DNA of 64,000 nt. Source: Roseovarius faecimaris. GTDB taxonomy: Bacteria; Pseudomonadota; Alphaproteobacteria; Rhodobacterales; Rhodobacteraceae. The DNA lies in NCBI RefSeq assembly GCF_009762325.1, contig NZ_CP034348.1:750501-814500 (forward strand), read 5' to 3'. Shown piece after piece: positions 28,212 through 37,361 of the stretch. A program made the translations under genes and the position numbers. Each line of letters opens with the position of its first letter. Positions within the stretch are counted from its first letter, which is position 1. The notes under the pieces are model-generated. The model did no database searches and had not been told where the DNA came from. It saw nothing but the letters and a program-made list of their open reading frames with translations.

Positions 28212-29320
28212 GCGTCGAAGCCGATCTGCGCCATGCGTTCCGGGGGTTCGAGCTTGACGTCACACTTCGGGCCGGACCTGGTGTGACAGCGATTTTTGGC
28301 CCTTCGGGATCGGGGAAAACAACGATCATCAACATGATCTCAGGGCTGCTGCATCCCGATCAGGGGCGCGTGGTGATTGACGGCGCGTCGGTTCTTGATA
28401 CCGCCGCGAGGCGGAACATTCCCCCCCATAAGCGGCGCATCGGATATGTTTTTCAGGACGGCCGCCTGTTTCCGCATCTGAGCGTCGCGGGTAATATCCG
28501 TTTCGGTGCGCGCTTTGCCCATTCAGACCCCATCGCGAGCGAGACCGAAATCGTGGATCTTCTCGGGCTCGCACCGCTGATGGAGCGCCTGCCCGGTGCC
28601 CTCTCGGGAGGAGAGCGGCAGCGCGTGGCGCTTGCGCGGGCGCTTCTGTCTGCGCCCCGACTGCTGTTGATGGATGAACCGCTTGCCGCGCTCGACGAGC
28701 CGCGCAAGGATGAGATCCTTCCCTATCTCGAAGCGCTGCGGGATCGGACGGGCCTGCCGATTCTTTATGTCAGTCATTCCGTGGCTGAAGTGGCGCGCCT
28801 TGCGGATCATCTGATCCTGCTGCAAAACGGCAAAATCGCGCTTTCAGGCAGTACACAGGATATCCTGAGCACTCCGGCCGCCCTGCCGTTTCTCGGGGTG
28901 CGGGAGGCCGGGTCGATCCTGCGTGCTCGGGTTCTGGGGCACGACCCGGACGGGCTGAGTCGCCTTCAGCTGAGCAGCGGTGAGCTGGTGCTGCCGCGGG
29001 TCGATGCGAAGGTAGGAGAAAGCCTTGTTATCAGGATCTTGGCGCAGGATGTTCTTATTGCACTTCAACATCCCGAGGGGCTTTCTTCGCGTAACATTCT
29101 GCCGGTGACCGTGGAGGGGCTGCACAGGGGCGGTGGCCCCGGCGTCGCGGTGTCTTTGCGGCTTGGGGAGGATGTCCTGCTGGCCCGTGTCACTGCGCGT
29201 GCTGCCGATGACCTTGCCTTGCGTCCAGGTCTCGATTGCTTTGCGGTGCTCAAGGCCACAACGGTGCCGCGCCGGAATATCGGCCATGATCACATCGGTG
29301 ATGCACCGTTTCATGCGTGA
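28208..29320 (+). CDS. modC: Molybdate ABC transporter ATP-binding protein
   Basis: 370 residues from ATG 28208, overlapping the modB stop; an earlier in-frame start would lie inside modB. The Walker A motif is at residues 31-39 (GPSGSGKTT), the ABC signature is LSGGERQRVALARAL, and Walker B is LLLMDEPLAALD. The C-terminal part (about 290-355) is a Mop/TOBE-type molybdate-binding domain. It powers ModB. It is the last gene of modABC; the 340 bp after it hold no gene. Confidence 0.96.
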   Translation: MSVEADLRHAFRGFELDVTLRAGPGVTAIFGPSGSGKTTIINMISGLLHPDQGRVVIDGASVLDTAARRNIPPHKRRIGYVFQDGRLFPHLSVAGNIRFGARFAHSDPIASETEIVDLLGLAPLMERLPGALSGGERQRVALARALLSAPRLLLMDEPLAALDEPRKDEILPYLEALRDRTGLPILYVSHSVAEVARLADHLILLQNGKIALSGSTQDILSTPAALPFLGVREAGSILRARVLGHDPDGLSRLQLSSGELVLPRVDAKVGESLVIRILAQDVLIALQHPEGLSSRNILPVTVEGLHRGGGPGVAVSLRLGEDVLLARVTARAADDLALRPGLDCFAVLKATTVPRRNIGHDHIGDAPFHA

Positions 29321-29664
29321 CCAAACTTGTGTAAGAAGCCACGTTTATACACTTCGGGGCATGTCAGATTTCACTATCCTGACATTGCCCTGCATTTATC
29401 CCCGATGTGGATAACCTTTGAGACCGCATCGCGATGCTGGCCTGATCCCGGCGGGGTCCGGTTTGAAATTGTTTGTTGTTCCATGATCGTCGGCCAGACC
29501 TCTGACAGCTTTGAGAAATTCGCGGCTTTCCCCATCTTTTTGCACAGGCTGAGACGGCCCTAAAGCCCCTTCACCGGCCCCGGCCACGGTTGCACCCCCG
29601 ATTGACCTTCACTGGCAAGATCATTACTGATCAAAAAACTCGGATTTGGAATGCGCCACCCCTG
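29321..29664. other. Intergenic region between modC and the iron permease gene
   Basis: No gene is supported here. Features seen: a weak inverted repeat ATGTCAG...CTGACAT at 29361-29385 without a T-run, and a promoter-like TTGACC (29602-29607) spaced 17 bases from TACTGA (29625-29630), overlapping the 18-bp motif shared with the fbpA promoter. The remainder (about 29390-29600) shows nothing I can interpret. Confidence 0.5.
29627..29644 (+). promoter_or_regulatory. Candidate iron-responsive operator upstream of fbpB
   Basis: CTGATCAAAAAACTCGGA lies 20 bp before the FbpB-type start and overlaps the presumed -10 and transcription start. It matches the element upstream of fbpA on the other strand (44749-44732) at 13 of 18 positions, as CTGA-N2-AA-N3-ACTCGGA. 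Two iron-import genes 15 kb apart sharing it suggests a common regulator, possibly the IscR-like iron-Rhodo-box system of this order; I cannot confirm the consensus. Confidence 0.5.
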
Positions 29665-31287
29665 ATGACTGACCGTTTGCTTTCTCACCTGGCCTGGCTG
29701 GCTGTGACGATCTGCGTGATCCCGATCGTGGCGGCGGCGGCTTCGGCCTTTTCCGGGGATCTCGACACCTGGCGCAATATCCTCTCTTCGGTGCTCTGGC
29801 GTTACACGCTGACCACGCTGACGCTGGTGATGATCGTAGGGATATCGACCGCGATCATCGGCTCTGTCACGGCCTGGCTGGTGACGGTCTATCGTTTCCC
29901 CGGCCACCGCCTGCTTGAGGTCGCTTTGGCCTTGCCGCTGGCCTTTCCGGCCTTCGTTCTGGCCTATGCCTACACGTATCTGCTGGATCACCCGGGCCCG
30001 GTGCAGACGCTTCTGCGCGATGTGATGGACTGGGGCCCCCGTGATTACTGGTTTCCCGAGATCCGTTCGCTTGGCGGGGCGGCTGCGATGCTGACCATCG
30101 TGCTTTATCCCTATGTCTATCTGCTGGCGCGCGCCTCGTTCAAACAACAAAGCGCCAATGCCTTTCTCGTGGCGCGCACGCTTGGGCGCTCGCCGGTCAA
30201 GGCGTTCTGGCGGGTGGCGTTGCCGATGGCGCGACCGGCGATTGCGGGCGGGACCTTGTTGGCGATCATGGAAACCATTGCCGATTTCGGCACCGTCGCC
30301 TTCTTCAACGTTCAGACCTTCGCCACGGGCATCTACCAGAGCTGGTTCTCGCTGGGCGACCGGCCCGCTGCGGCACAGCTCTCGCTCTGTCTGTTGAGCT
30401 TCGCGCTTCTCCTGGCCGGGCTGGAGAGGGCGCAGAGGGGCAAAGTCAAGACAGCGGGCAAGGGGGTGCGGTTCGAGTCGGTGGAGCGCCCGCAGCTCAA
30501 AGGCGCCGCGGGCTGGGGCGCAACCCTGGTGTGCGGATTGCCGGTGCTTCTGGGTTTCGTCATCCCGGTGATCATGCTGGGGCTGATGGCGCATGGATCG
30601 GGGCAGAGTATCCTGGCCCCGCGCTATGTCGATCTCATGCGTAACTCGATCACGCTTGCAGGGGCGGCGTCGGTGCTGACTGTGATGGGTGCGATCCTGA
30701 TCGGGTATCGCGCGCGCACGCGCCCGGTGCGTTCCTCGCGCTGGATGGTGGTGGGCGCAGGGTTGGGCTATGCGGTGCCGGGCGGGGTGATCGCAGTGGG
30801 GCTTATGGTGCCGATGGCCGCACTCGACAATATCATCGACGCCATCATGGAAGCGCGTTTCGGCATCAATACCGGCCTGCTGATCACCGGCTCGATCTGG
30901 CTGATGGTGCTGGCCTATATGGTGCGTTTCATGGCGGCCGCACTGAACGCCTATGACAGTGGCATGGCCACGGTGCCGGTGCATTACGATGCCATTTCGC
31001 GCTCGCTGGGCAAGTCCAACCCACAGACGCTGTGGCGAGTGCATTTGCCGGTGGCGCGCACCTCGGTGCTGACGGCGCTGCTGATTGTCTTTGTCGATGT
31101 GATGAAGGAATTGCCCGCCACGCTGATCCTGCACCCGTTCAACTTTCAGACACTGGCGGTGCAGGCGCACAGGCTGGCGGCGGATGAACGTCTGTTCGAG
31201 GCGGCGGTACCGTCGCTGACGCTTGTGGCATTCGGGTTGATCCCGGTGGCGCTGCTCCTGCGCTCTATCGGGCGCGGACGGGTTTAA
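29665..31287 (+). CDS. fbpB: Fe(3+) ABC transporter permease, FbpB/SfuB type
   Basis: 540 residues from ATG 29665. It is a double-length permease with about twelve membrane segments and two EAA coupling loops: LVARTLGRSPVKAFWRVALP (about 169-188) and SRSLGKSNPQTLWRVHLPVA (about 448-467). This is the FbpB/SfuB pattern for ferric iron uptake. ETIADFGTVAFFNVQTFATGI is a conserved block of iron permeases. The start lacks an obvious ribosome site and the leader would be very short. The matching binding protein gene (fbpA) is 12 kb away at 43.7-44.7 kb, and no ATPase is adjacent. Its stop overlaps the stop of the convergent DUF3726-type gene. Confidence 0.88.
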   Translation: MTDRLLSHLAWLAVTICVIPIVAAAASAFSGDLDTWRNILSSVLWRYTLTTLTLVMIVGISTAIIGSVTAWLVTVYRFPGHRLLEVALALPLAFPAFVLAYAYTYLLDHPGPVQTLLRDVMDWGPRDYWFPEIRSLGGAAAMLTIVLYPYVYLLARASFKQQSANAFLVARTLGRSPVKAFWRVALPMARPAIAGGTLLAIMETIADFGTVAFFNVQTFATGIYQSWFSLGDRPAAAQLSLCLLSFALLLAGLERAQRGKVKTAGKGVRFESVERPQLKGAAGWGATLVCGLPVLLGFVIPVIMLGLMAHGSGQSILAPRYVDLMRNSITLAGAASVLTVMGAILIGYRARTRPVRSSRWMVVGAGLGYAVPGGVIAVGLMVPMAALDNIIDAIMEARFGINTGLLITGSIWLMVLAYMVRFMAAALNAYDSGMATVPVHYDAISRSLGKSNPQTLWRVHLPVARTSVLTALLIVFVDVMKELPATLILHPFNFQTLAVQAHRLAADERLFEAAVPSLTLVAFGLIPVALLLRSIGRGRV

Positions 31288-31934
31288 TCGTTATCCGTAA
31301 GGCCGGCCCCGGCCCCGGCGAGGCGGCTTTCCTCGGTCTCGGGCGCATAGGTTCGGTGCGCGAAACGGTTCAGGATATCGGCGGGGCCCTCCGGCAGGCA
31401 TCCGCGATAGCCGCGGCGCAGGCGCGACCCGGCGCGTGTGTCCGCCACGGTAAGGGTTAATTGCTCCACCCTGGGGGTGTTCAGCGCCGACGGATCCGCG
31501 TTGAGCCATGTTTCGCGCCCGGTGCGCGCAACGGTGACACCGGGCCAGGCAAGGGTCAGCCCCGCCCCGGAGAGATCCGAGGCCGAGGCGACAGCCGGGA
31601 TCAGCAGGACAGGGTAGGCGGTGGGCCCGAGGGTGATCGTGTCGCCCGGTGTCAGCATCGCTGCCCGGTCACACAAGGCTGCACCTGTGATAAGAGGGCA
31701 GAGTACCCCGCCGGGCGCACGCCAGTCGTCCCCGGAACATTCCGGGCAATGCGCGCGGTACTCAGAGCCGTCATTCTTTGTAAGCCAGCCTGCCAGGGCC
31801 TCCGCGCCGGGGAGGCCGGCAGCACAGAGGAAGCGCACCGATTTGCCCGCCTCCTCGGCCAAGCCCCAGCTATACCCGGCACCACGCGCTGCCTTTCGGG
31901 CGAGGCTTTCAATCTCGTTGAGCGAATGGGTCAT
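31284..31934 (-). CDS. DUF3726-like protein with four-cysteine cluster
   Basis: 216 residues. The N terminus (LNEIESLARKAARGAGYSWG, LAEEAGKSVRFL) matches my memory of the DUF3726 family found in Rhodobacteraceae, which has no known function. Four cysteines (C63 and C66 in HCPECS, then C79 and C88) could bind a metal ion. The rest is beta-rich with no membrane segment. The gene overlaps the 565-residue gene upstream by four bases, so the two are co-translated and probably work together. It is last in a leftward operon: aldehyde dehydrogenase, M19 protein, 565-residue protein, this gene. Family name is moderately sure; function unknown. Confidence 0.75.
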   Translation of the reverse strand: MTHSLNEIESLARKAARGAGYSWGLAEEAGKSVRFLCAAGLPGAEALAGWLTKNDGSEYRAHCPECSGDDWRAPGGVLCPLITGAALCDRAAMLTPGDTITLGPTAYPVLLIPAVASASDLSGAGLTLAWPGVTVARTGRETWLNADPSALNTPRVEQLTLTVADTRAGSRLRRGYRGCLPEGPADILNRFAHRTYAPETEESRLAGAGAGLTDND

Positions 31935-33628
31935 TGGGCGGCGTCCGGCAAGGGGGGATAGGTCCAGCCTTCTGCATTCGCCTTCGCCAGTTCATACGGG
32001 AAGGGCGCGTGCTGGAACATGTTGATCCGCAGCCACCGGTCGGAGCGCGGGTCGAAATGACAGGCCCCGAAGAAGCTGAGCTTGGCGCGCAACAGATCAA
32101 TGGGCAGCATCGCGGCGCTGATCGTGTTGTCGCGGATCTCGGCATAGGGGTAGCGCGCGGCAATCTGGGCGCGGCGGACAATATGGCGATGCTCGGGATG
32201 GCGCAGAAGGAACTCGGCCACCAGCCCGGCGTCGGATTGCGCCAGATCAGCATACATCTGCGTGGCGTCGCGCCCGGGGCAGAGCGGTTGCTCATATGGC
32301 GCGATCGGCTCTGAATGGCGCTCGCCCACGCGCGGCTCCAGCTTGGCCTCGGATGTGTACCAGACGCGGGCCTGTGTCGCCGGATCATCCCAGTCGATCT
32401 TGAGCGCCCAGTCGTATATATCTTCGACAATGGCTTTGAGGTCAGCGATTTGCATCGCGCCGTCGATGCGCCAGCTTTCCTGCTCATCCGCATACATGCA
32501 ATCCGAGAGCCCGTTGACCAGATCGCCATAGGGCTCCAGCAGGAGCGAAACAAGTTGCTCCTGCCCCTCCAGTGACAGCGCCCCTTCGGCCCAGAGCCAG
32601 AGCCGGTTCCACGGCATGTCCGAGGTCAGGTCAGCGCTTTGCAGGTGGTCCTGCAGGGTGGCCATGTCGCGGCGCAATGCGGCCAGCTTTTCGATCTGGA
32701 TCGGGTGCTCGGATGTCCATTGCTGGGCATGCAGGGCGGCGCGTGTGCAGAACTGGCGGAAGATGTCGACCTCTTCCGGCGCGGCGACGGGCAGGGACCG
32801 CACCCGCGCCAGCGCCCATTCCTTCGCCGCGATCCAATTGTTGATCAACACGGGGTGCGTCATCAGGAAGGGGGCCATGCCAAGGCCCGTGGAGTTGCCG
32901 ATGCCGAAGCTGCGGCGCAGCGCCGGATCAAGCGGTACAGCGGTGTCGGGCGCGCGCAGGCGGGCCATGTGTTCCACGAGGTCCATCACGAACGCACGGG
33001 TCAGATAGACCGAAAGCATCTCGATCTGGAACGGCGCCCGGAATTCCGGGCGGTCGGCGGTCGCCTCGCGGTCCGCCGCCCCCAGTTTGCCCGAGCCATA
33101 GACCGCCGTTGTACGCATCAGATAACCGACATCTCCGACCTTGACCGCATCCGGCTGGCGACCCGCGGCAAGGGCGTCGACCACATGTTCCCAGAGCCGC
33201 ACGGAGCGATTGGCCCGCGAAACGGAAAGCGATTTTTCGGTGACACGCCCGGCTTCCTGCTTGGGGATGTTTTGGCTCAGACGTGTGATGTCTTCTGCAT
33301 CCGGGATGCCGTCGAACAGGGTAAACGTGGCGTCCCAGGCGGTGGCAATCACCCGATCAGAGCGTTGTTCGGGCGGCAGGTCATGGGCGAAGGCGACAAG
33401 CGAGTAGCTGCGCTCAGGCCCGTGGGCGGTATAGACGGCATGGCCCACGCCCCTGGCGTCGATGTCAAACTCGCGCGTCTCGAAGCGCCAGTTTTCGGAT
33501 TTCAGCCGCCGCAGCAGCACCCGCATGAAGCTGAGCCGGGACTGGTGAAACGATCCCATGCGCGCCAGCGTCATCACAATCGCAGGGTCGCGGGGGGAAA
33601 TGGGCATGTCGTGGTCGATATGGCTCAT
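31931..33628 (-). CDS. Uncharacterised 565-residue cytoplasmic protein
   Basis: 565 residues with a strong ribosome site (AAGGAGG) before the ATG. I do not recognise the family. There is no signal peptide or membrane segment. Distinctive stretches are MGSFHQSRLSFMRVLLRRL (residues 24-42), GIGNSTGLGMAPFLMTHP (near 245), HPEHRHIVRRAQIAARYPYA and FFGACHFDPRSDRWLRINMF near the C terminus; no nucleotide-binding loop is visible. It starts 36 bp after the M19 gene and overlaps the DUF3726-type gene, so it belongs to a catabolic operon with an aldehyde dehydrogenase. An enzyme acting on the imported substrate is the best guess, but that is inference from position only. Confidence 0.85.
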   Translation of the reverse strand: MSHIDHDMPISPRDPAIVMTLARMGSFHQSRLSFMRVLLRRLKSENWRFETREFDIDARGVGHAVYTAHGPERSYSLVAFAHDLPPEQRSDRVIATAWDATFTLFDGIPDAEDITRLSQNIPKQEAGRVTEKSLSVSRANRSVRLWEHVVDALAAGRQPDAVKVGDVGYLMRTTAVYGSGKLGAADREATADRPEFRAPFQIEMLSVYLTRAFVMDLVEHMARLRAPDTAVPLDPALRRSFGIGNSTGLGMAPFLMTHPVLINNWIAAKEWALARVRSLPVAAPEEVDIFRQFCTRAALHAQQWTSEHPIQIEKLAALRRDMATLQDHLQSADLTSDMPWNRLWLWAEGALSLEGQEQLVSLLLEPYGDLVNGLSDCMYADEQESWRIDGAMQIADLKAIVEDIYDWALKIDWDDPATQARVWYTSEAKLEPRVGERHSEPIAPYEQPLCPGRDATQMYADLAQSDAGLVAEFLLRHPEHRHIVRRAQIAARYPYAEIRDNTISAAMLPIDLLRAKLSFFGACHFDPRSDRWLRINMFQHAPFPYELAKANAEGWTYPPLPDAAQ

Positions 33629-33664
33629 CCTGTCCTCCTTGGTCCCTGTTCTAGAGCGATGCGA

Positions 33665-34651
33665 TCAGTTTGCCCCTTGGGCGGTGAAGTTTGTCTCGAA
33701 AAAGCGCAGCCAGTTGTCGCCCATCAGCCCGGCGACCTCCGCCTCGCTGAAGCCGATTTTGCGCAGGCCCGCTTCGATATTGCCAAAGTCTCGGTTATCC
33801 TTGAACCACTCGGGCTGTGGGGGAAAGCCGGGGGCGGCGGCCGAGCCTTCGCCATAGTCGATTTCCTTGGACCAGCGGCCCACGCGCATCCATTCGACCA
33901 CGCTGTCGGGCTGATCCTGACACAGATCCGATCCGATCCCGAAATGCTCCACCCCAAAGCGTTCAGCGGCGGTGGCGATCATCTCGCAGAAGCTTTCCAG
34001 CGTGCAGTCGGATTTGCCCTTGAGGTGATGCGGATACATGGAAAACCCCATCATACCGCCGTTTTCGGTGATCGCGCGCACCACGTCGTCGCGTTTGTTG
34101 CGCAGCGCGGGTTGCCAGGAATGCAGATTGGCATGGGTGATGGCAATCGGGCGCTCGGACAGATCCGCCGCCTCAATGGTGGAGCGGTCGGCAGAATGCG
34201 ACATGTCCACCACCAGCCCGACGCGGTTCATTTCTTTGATGACCTGTTTGCCCATGCGGGTGATGCCGGGGTCTTCGGCCTCGTAACAGCCCGTGGCCAG
34301 AAGCGACTGGTTGTTATAGGTCAGCTGCATGAACCGCGCGCCCAGATCGTGCAGGATTTCGACAAGGCCGATATCGTCCTCGATGGGCGACGGGTTCTGA
34401 AACCCGAAGAAGATCGCGGTGCGCCCGGTCTCTTGCGCGCGGCGCACGTCATCGGCCCAACGGCCCTTCATGATCAGGTTCGGATATTGCTCGAACCAGC
34501 GATTCCAGGCTTCCATGTTGAGAACGGTCTCACGGAAATTCTCGTGATAGGAGATCGTGACATGCACCGCATCCACGCCGCCCTCGCGCATCTGGCGAAA
34601 GATCTTTTCCGACCAGTTGGCATATTGCAGGCAGTCTATGCGCACGCTCAT
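33665..34651 (-). CDS. Membrane dipeptidase (M19)-like protein with altered metal site
   Basis: 328 residues, cytoplasmic (no signal). The fold of the renal dipeptidase family is recognisable: VVDMSHSADRSTIE with H152, IAITHANLHS with H173, and FGIGSDLCQD with D242. However, the N-terminal metal ligands His-x-Asp (usual DGHNDLPW) read DCLQYANW at residues 6-13, and the bridging Glu of the usual G-E-G-G block is Q85 in FFGFQNPSP. So only one of the two zinc sites seems intact. It may be a single-metal hydrolase, an enzyme with a different reaction, or inactive as a dipeptidase. It overlaps the aldehyde dehydrogenase gene by four bases and precedes the 565-residue gene. Confidence 0.88.
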   Translation of the reverse strand: MSVRIDCLQYANWSEKIFRQMREGGVDAVHVTISYHENFRETVLNMEAWNRWFEQYPNLIMKGRWADDVRRAQETGRTAIFFGFQNPSPIEDDIGLVEILHDLGARFMQLTYNNQSLLATGCYEAEDPGITRMGKQVIKEMNRVGLVVDMSHSADRSTIEAADLSERPIAITHANLHSWQPALRNKRDDVVRAITENGGMMGFSMYPHHLKGKSDCTLESFCEMIATAAERFGVEHFGIGSDLCQDQPDSVVEWMRVGRWSKEIDYGEGSAAAPGFPPQPEWFKDNRDFGNIEAGLRKIGFSEAEVAGLMGDNWLRFFETNFTAQGAN

Positions 34652-36099
34652 GCCGGATCACCGGCGGCGATATAGGCGGTTTTCACGGTGGTATAGAATT
34701 CGCGCGCATGAATGCCTTGTTCGCGCGGTCCATAAGAGCTGTCGCCGCGCCCACCGAACTGCACATGGTAATCCGTCCCGGCGGTGGGCAGGTTGACGGT
34801 GACCACGCCGGTTTTCACGTTGCGGCGGAAATGCGTGGCGCGGGCGAGAGAGCGGGTCACGATGCCCGAGGTCAGGCCGAAATTGGTGTCATTGACCACC
34901 GAAAGCGCCTCGTCATAGCTGTCCACCTTGATCACGGCGGTCAGCGGGGCAAACATCTCTTCGCGGTTTATCGCCATGTCATTGGTGGTGTTCAGGAACA
35001 CGCCGGGCGACATGTAATAGCCCTCATGCGGCATATCGAGCCGCACGCCACCACAGGCCAGTTCGGCGCCTTCGGTCTGACCCAGCTCTGCATAGGCGAG
35101 GTTCTCGTTCAGCTGCTGCTCGGAGACGACAGGGCCCATCTGCACACCGTCTTCCAAAGCGTGGCCGACCTTCATGGCCTTTGCTCCGGCAACCAGTTTT
35201 TCCACAAAGGCGTCGTGAATGCCCGCATGCACCACCAGACGGGACGAGGCGGTGCATTTTTGCCCCGAGCCGCCAAAAGCTCCGCCCAGGGCCAGCGACA
35301 CGGCGAGATCGAGGTCGGCGTCGTCCATCACGGCGAGGGCGTTCTTGGAACCCATCTCCATCTGCACGCGCGTCAGGTTCTGGATAGCGGCCGAAGCGAT
35401 GCCCTTGCCCACGGGCACGGAGCCGGTGAAGGAAATGGCATTGACCATCGGGCTTTCCACCAGTCGCTGCCCCACATCGCGCCCTGCGCCCATCACCAGG
35501 CTGAACAGAGCTTTGGGGATGTCCTGGCGGCTGATGATCTCGGTCAGCGCCACGGCAGAGGCCGGGGTAACATTGGCAGGCTTCCAGAGCACGGCATTAC
35601 CATAGGCCAGCGCGGGCGCGATTTTCCACGATGCGGTGGCGGTGGGGAAATTCCACGGGCTGATGATCGCCACGGTGCCGACGGGTTCGCGGCGCACGTC
35701 GATCTCGATATTCGGGCGCACGCTGTCAGCATTCTCGCCCAGCTGGCGCAGTACTTCGTGGGCGTAGTAGGTAAAGAACTGACCGGCGCGATAAACTTCA
35801 CCCTTGCCTTCGGCCAGCGGCTTGCCTTCTTCGCGGCTCAGCAGGGTGCCCAATTCCTCGGCGCGGGCCATCATCTCGTTGCCGATGGCCATCAGCACCG
35901 CCTGCTTGCGCTCCAGCCCGTAGGCGGCCCATTCCGCCTGTGCCGTGCGGGCTGCTGACAGCGCATCGTCAAGCTGTGCGGCGCTGGCTTGGGCATACAT
36001 CCCGATCAGGTCGCTCAGGTCCGAGGGGTTGCGGTTCTCGATTTCGGACGTACCTGCGACCCATTCTCCGGCGATGTAGTTGCTATGGATCTGGGTCAT
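34648..36099 (-). CDS. Aldehyde dehydrogenase, ketoglutarate-semialdehyde type
   Basis: 483 residues, full-length ALDH. The catalytic Cys is C282 in SGQKCTASSR, the general base is E248 in MEMGSKN, and the oxyanion Asn is N150 in ISPWNFP. The pattern around the Cys (KCTASSRL) and the MEMGSKN block resemble 2-oxoglutarate semialdehyde dehydrogenases and related enzymes more than betaine- or acetaldehyde-type ones. It oxidises an aldehyde to an acid with NAD(P)+. It heads the leftward operon with the M19-like protein (4-base overlap), the 565-residue protein and the DUF3726-type protein, under the adjacent LysR gene. The substrate is unknown. Confidence 0.92.
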   Translation of the reverse strand: MTQIHSNYIAGEWVAGTSEIENRNPSDLSDLIGMYAQASAAQLDDALSAARTAQAEWAAYGLERKQAVLMAIGNEMMARAEELGTLLSREEGKPLAEGKGEVYRAGQFFTYYAHEVLRQLGENADSVRPNIEIDVRREPVGTVAIISPWNFPTATASWKIAPALAYGNAVLWKPANVTPASAVALTEIISRQDIPKALFSLVMGAGRDVGQRLVESPMVNAISFTGSVPVGKGIASAAIQNLTRVQMEMGSKNALAVMDDADLDLAVSLALGGAFGGSGQKCTASSRLVVHAGIHDAFVEKLVAGAKAMKVGHALEDGVQMGPVVSEQQLNENLAYAELGQTEGAELACGGVRLDMPHEGYYMSPGVFLNTTNDMAINREEMFAPLTAVIKVDSYDEALSVVNDTNFGLTSGIVTRSLARATHFRRNVKTGVVTVNLPTAGTDYHVQFGGRGDSSYGPREQGIHAREFYTTVKTAYIAAGDPA

Positions 36100-36212
36100 G
36101 AGAGTCGTCCTCCGATTGTGTTTGCGCAGTGTGCGGCATAAATTGCGATTACCGCAGCCTCAAAAGGACACAGATTGAGAATTAAGGCAATCTAAAATAA
36201 ATGTAATTTATT

Positions 36213-37109
36213 TCAGGATGTCTTAATTATAGGTCGTGCCGCGGAGAAATCCGATTGCCGGATCGCTGTTACCAAGGCCCGCGCCGCCGGGGTGAGCATC
36301 GTGTCAGGGGGCGTGACGATATAGACTTCGCGCCGCGCGGTGCTGTCGGTGAGGGGCAGAAACTCCAGGTCGTCATACTCGGGAAGGATCGCAAGCTCGG
36401 GCAGCAGGGTGACCCCGACCCCCGCCCGCACCAGCGACAGGATTGAGGCGGTGTTGCGCACCATCAGGCGTGAGGATTCGAGGATCGGCACGAACCCCTC
36501 GTCGCGGATATGGCTGCAAAGCCCGTTGGCGATAAAGTTGACCCCGTCCAGATCATTCCAGCTCAGCCGGGTCCAGTTGCGAGCCAGCGGATGATCGACG
36601 GGGCAGACCACGCCGAACGCATCGGTGAAGGCCAGCTCCCGTTCGAAGCCGGGGATCGGCGCGAGGCTGGCAATGCCGATATCGGCACGCTCCGAGACAA
36701 GCTCGCGATGCACCGAACGGCTGTCGGTGTCGATCATCTCGATGGAAACACCCGGATGCTGTTTCAGATAGGCCTCCAGAATGGGTGGCATGACGGTCTG
36801 CGCCACGGAAGGTGTGACCGCAACTCTTACATGCCCCTGTTCCGCGCGGCTCAGCCCTTCGATGGCCTGAACGGTCCGGTCGAAATGCGCCAGTTCCCGG
36901 CTTGCCTCGGCATAGATCATCTCGCCCAGGGGGGTGAGCCGGGATTTGCGGGTGCTCTCGAAAAGCGGCGCGCCGATGTGGTCTTCAAACTGTTTGAGCA
37001 TCATGGAGACAGCCGACGGCGTGCGCCCCAACGCGTCAGCGGCATCCGCAAGGCTGCCATATTCCGCAACCATGTGGAAACAACGCAACATCTCGATCTT
37101 GATCGCCAA
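36213..37109 (-). CDS. LysR-family regulator of the peptide/aldehyde cluster
   Basis: 298 residues. The start is a TTG at 37107-37109 with AAAGG upstream; an ATG six codons in (37089-37091) is the alternative. The helix-turn-helix covers residues 1-62 (YGSLADAADALGRTPSAVSMML). The inducer domain begins near HVRVAVTPSVAQTVMPPIL. It sits 113 bp upstream of the aldehyde dehydrogenase gene on the same strand and is divergent from the ABC binding-protein gene (252 bp between). It therefore probably controls both the transporter and the operon. Confidence 0.9.
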   Translation of the reverse strand: MAIKIEMLRCFHMVAEYGSLADAADALGRTPSAVSMMLKQFEDHIGAPLFESTRKSRLTPLGEMIYAEASRELAHFDRTVQAIEGLSRAEQGHVRVAVTPSVAQTVMPPILEAYLKQHPGVSIEMIDTDSRSVHRELVSERADIGIASLAPIPGFERELAFTDAFGVVCPVDHPLARNWTRLSWNDLDGVNFIANGLCSHIRDEGFVPILESSRLMVRNTASILSLVRAGVGVTLLPELAILPEYDDLEFLPLTDSTARREVYIVTPPDTMLTPAARALVTAIRQSDFSAARPIIKTS

Positions 37110-37361
37110 GTTCAGCCTTTCTGAAGTCTGTTTCAGATTGTCGCGAATAAACTGACCTCTGCCCCAGAGTCAATTTCTCTTATTCGCGGGTTTGCGATGC
37201 GAAACGCAAGCCCCAAAGCCCTGTTTTCATGGGTAAGGTGTCGTAAAACGGGCATATTTAGCCTTAAAAGGGTGGCGGCTCTCAGAATCGCTGTTAACAA
37301 TGTGGCAGGGTACAACAGAGACCTGCGCCTCTTTCATGAGACGTTAACAGGGAGAAATCTT

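Noticed and set aside
29361..29385. Inverted repeat ATGTCAG...CTGACAT as a modC terminator
   Set aside because: Only seven pairs with an 11-base loop and no T-run; too weak to call.
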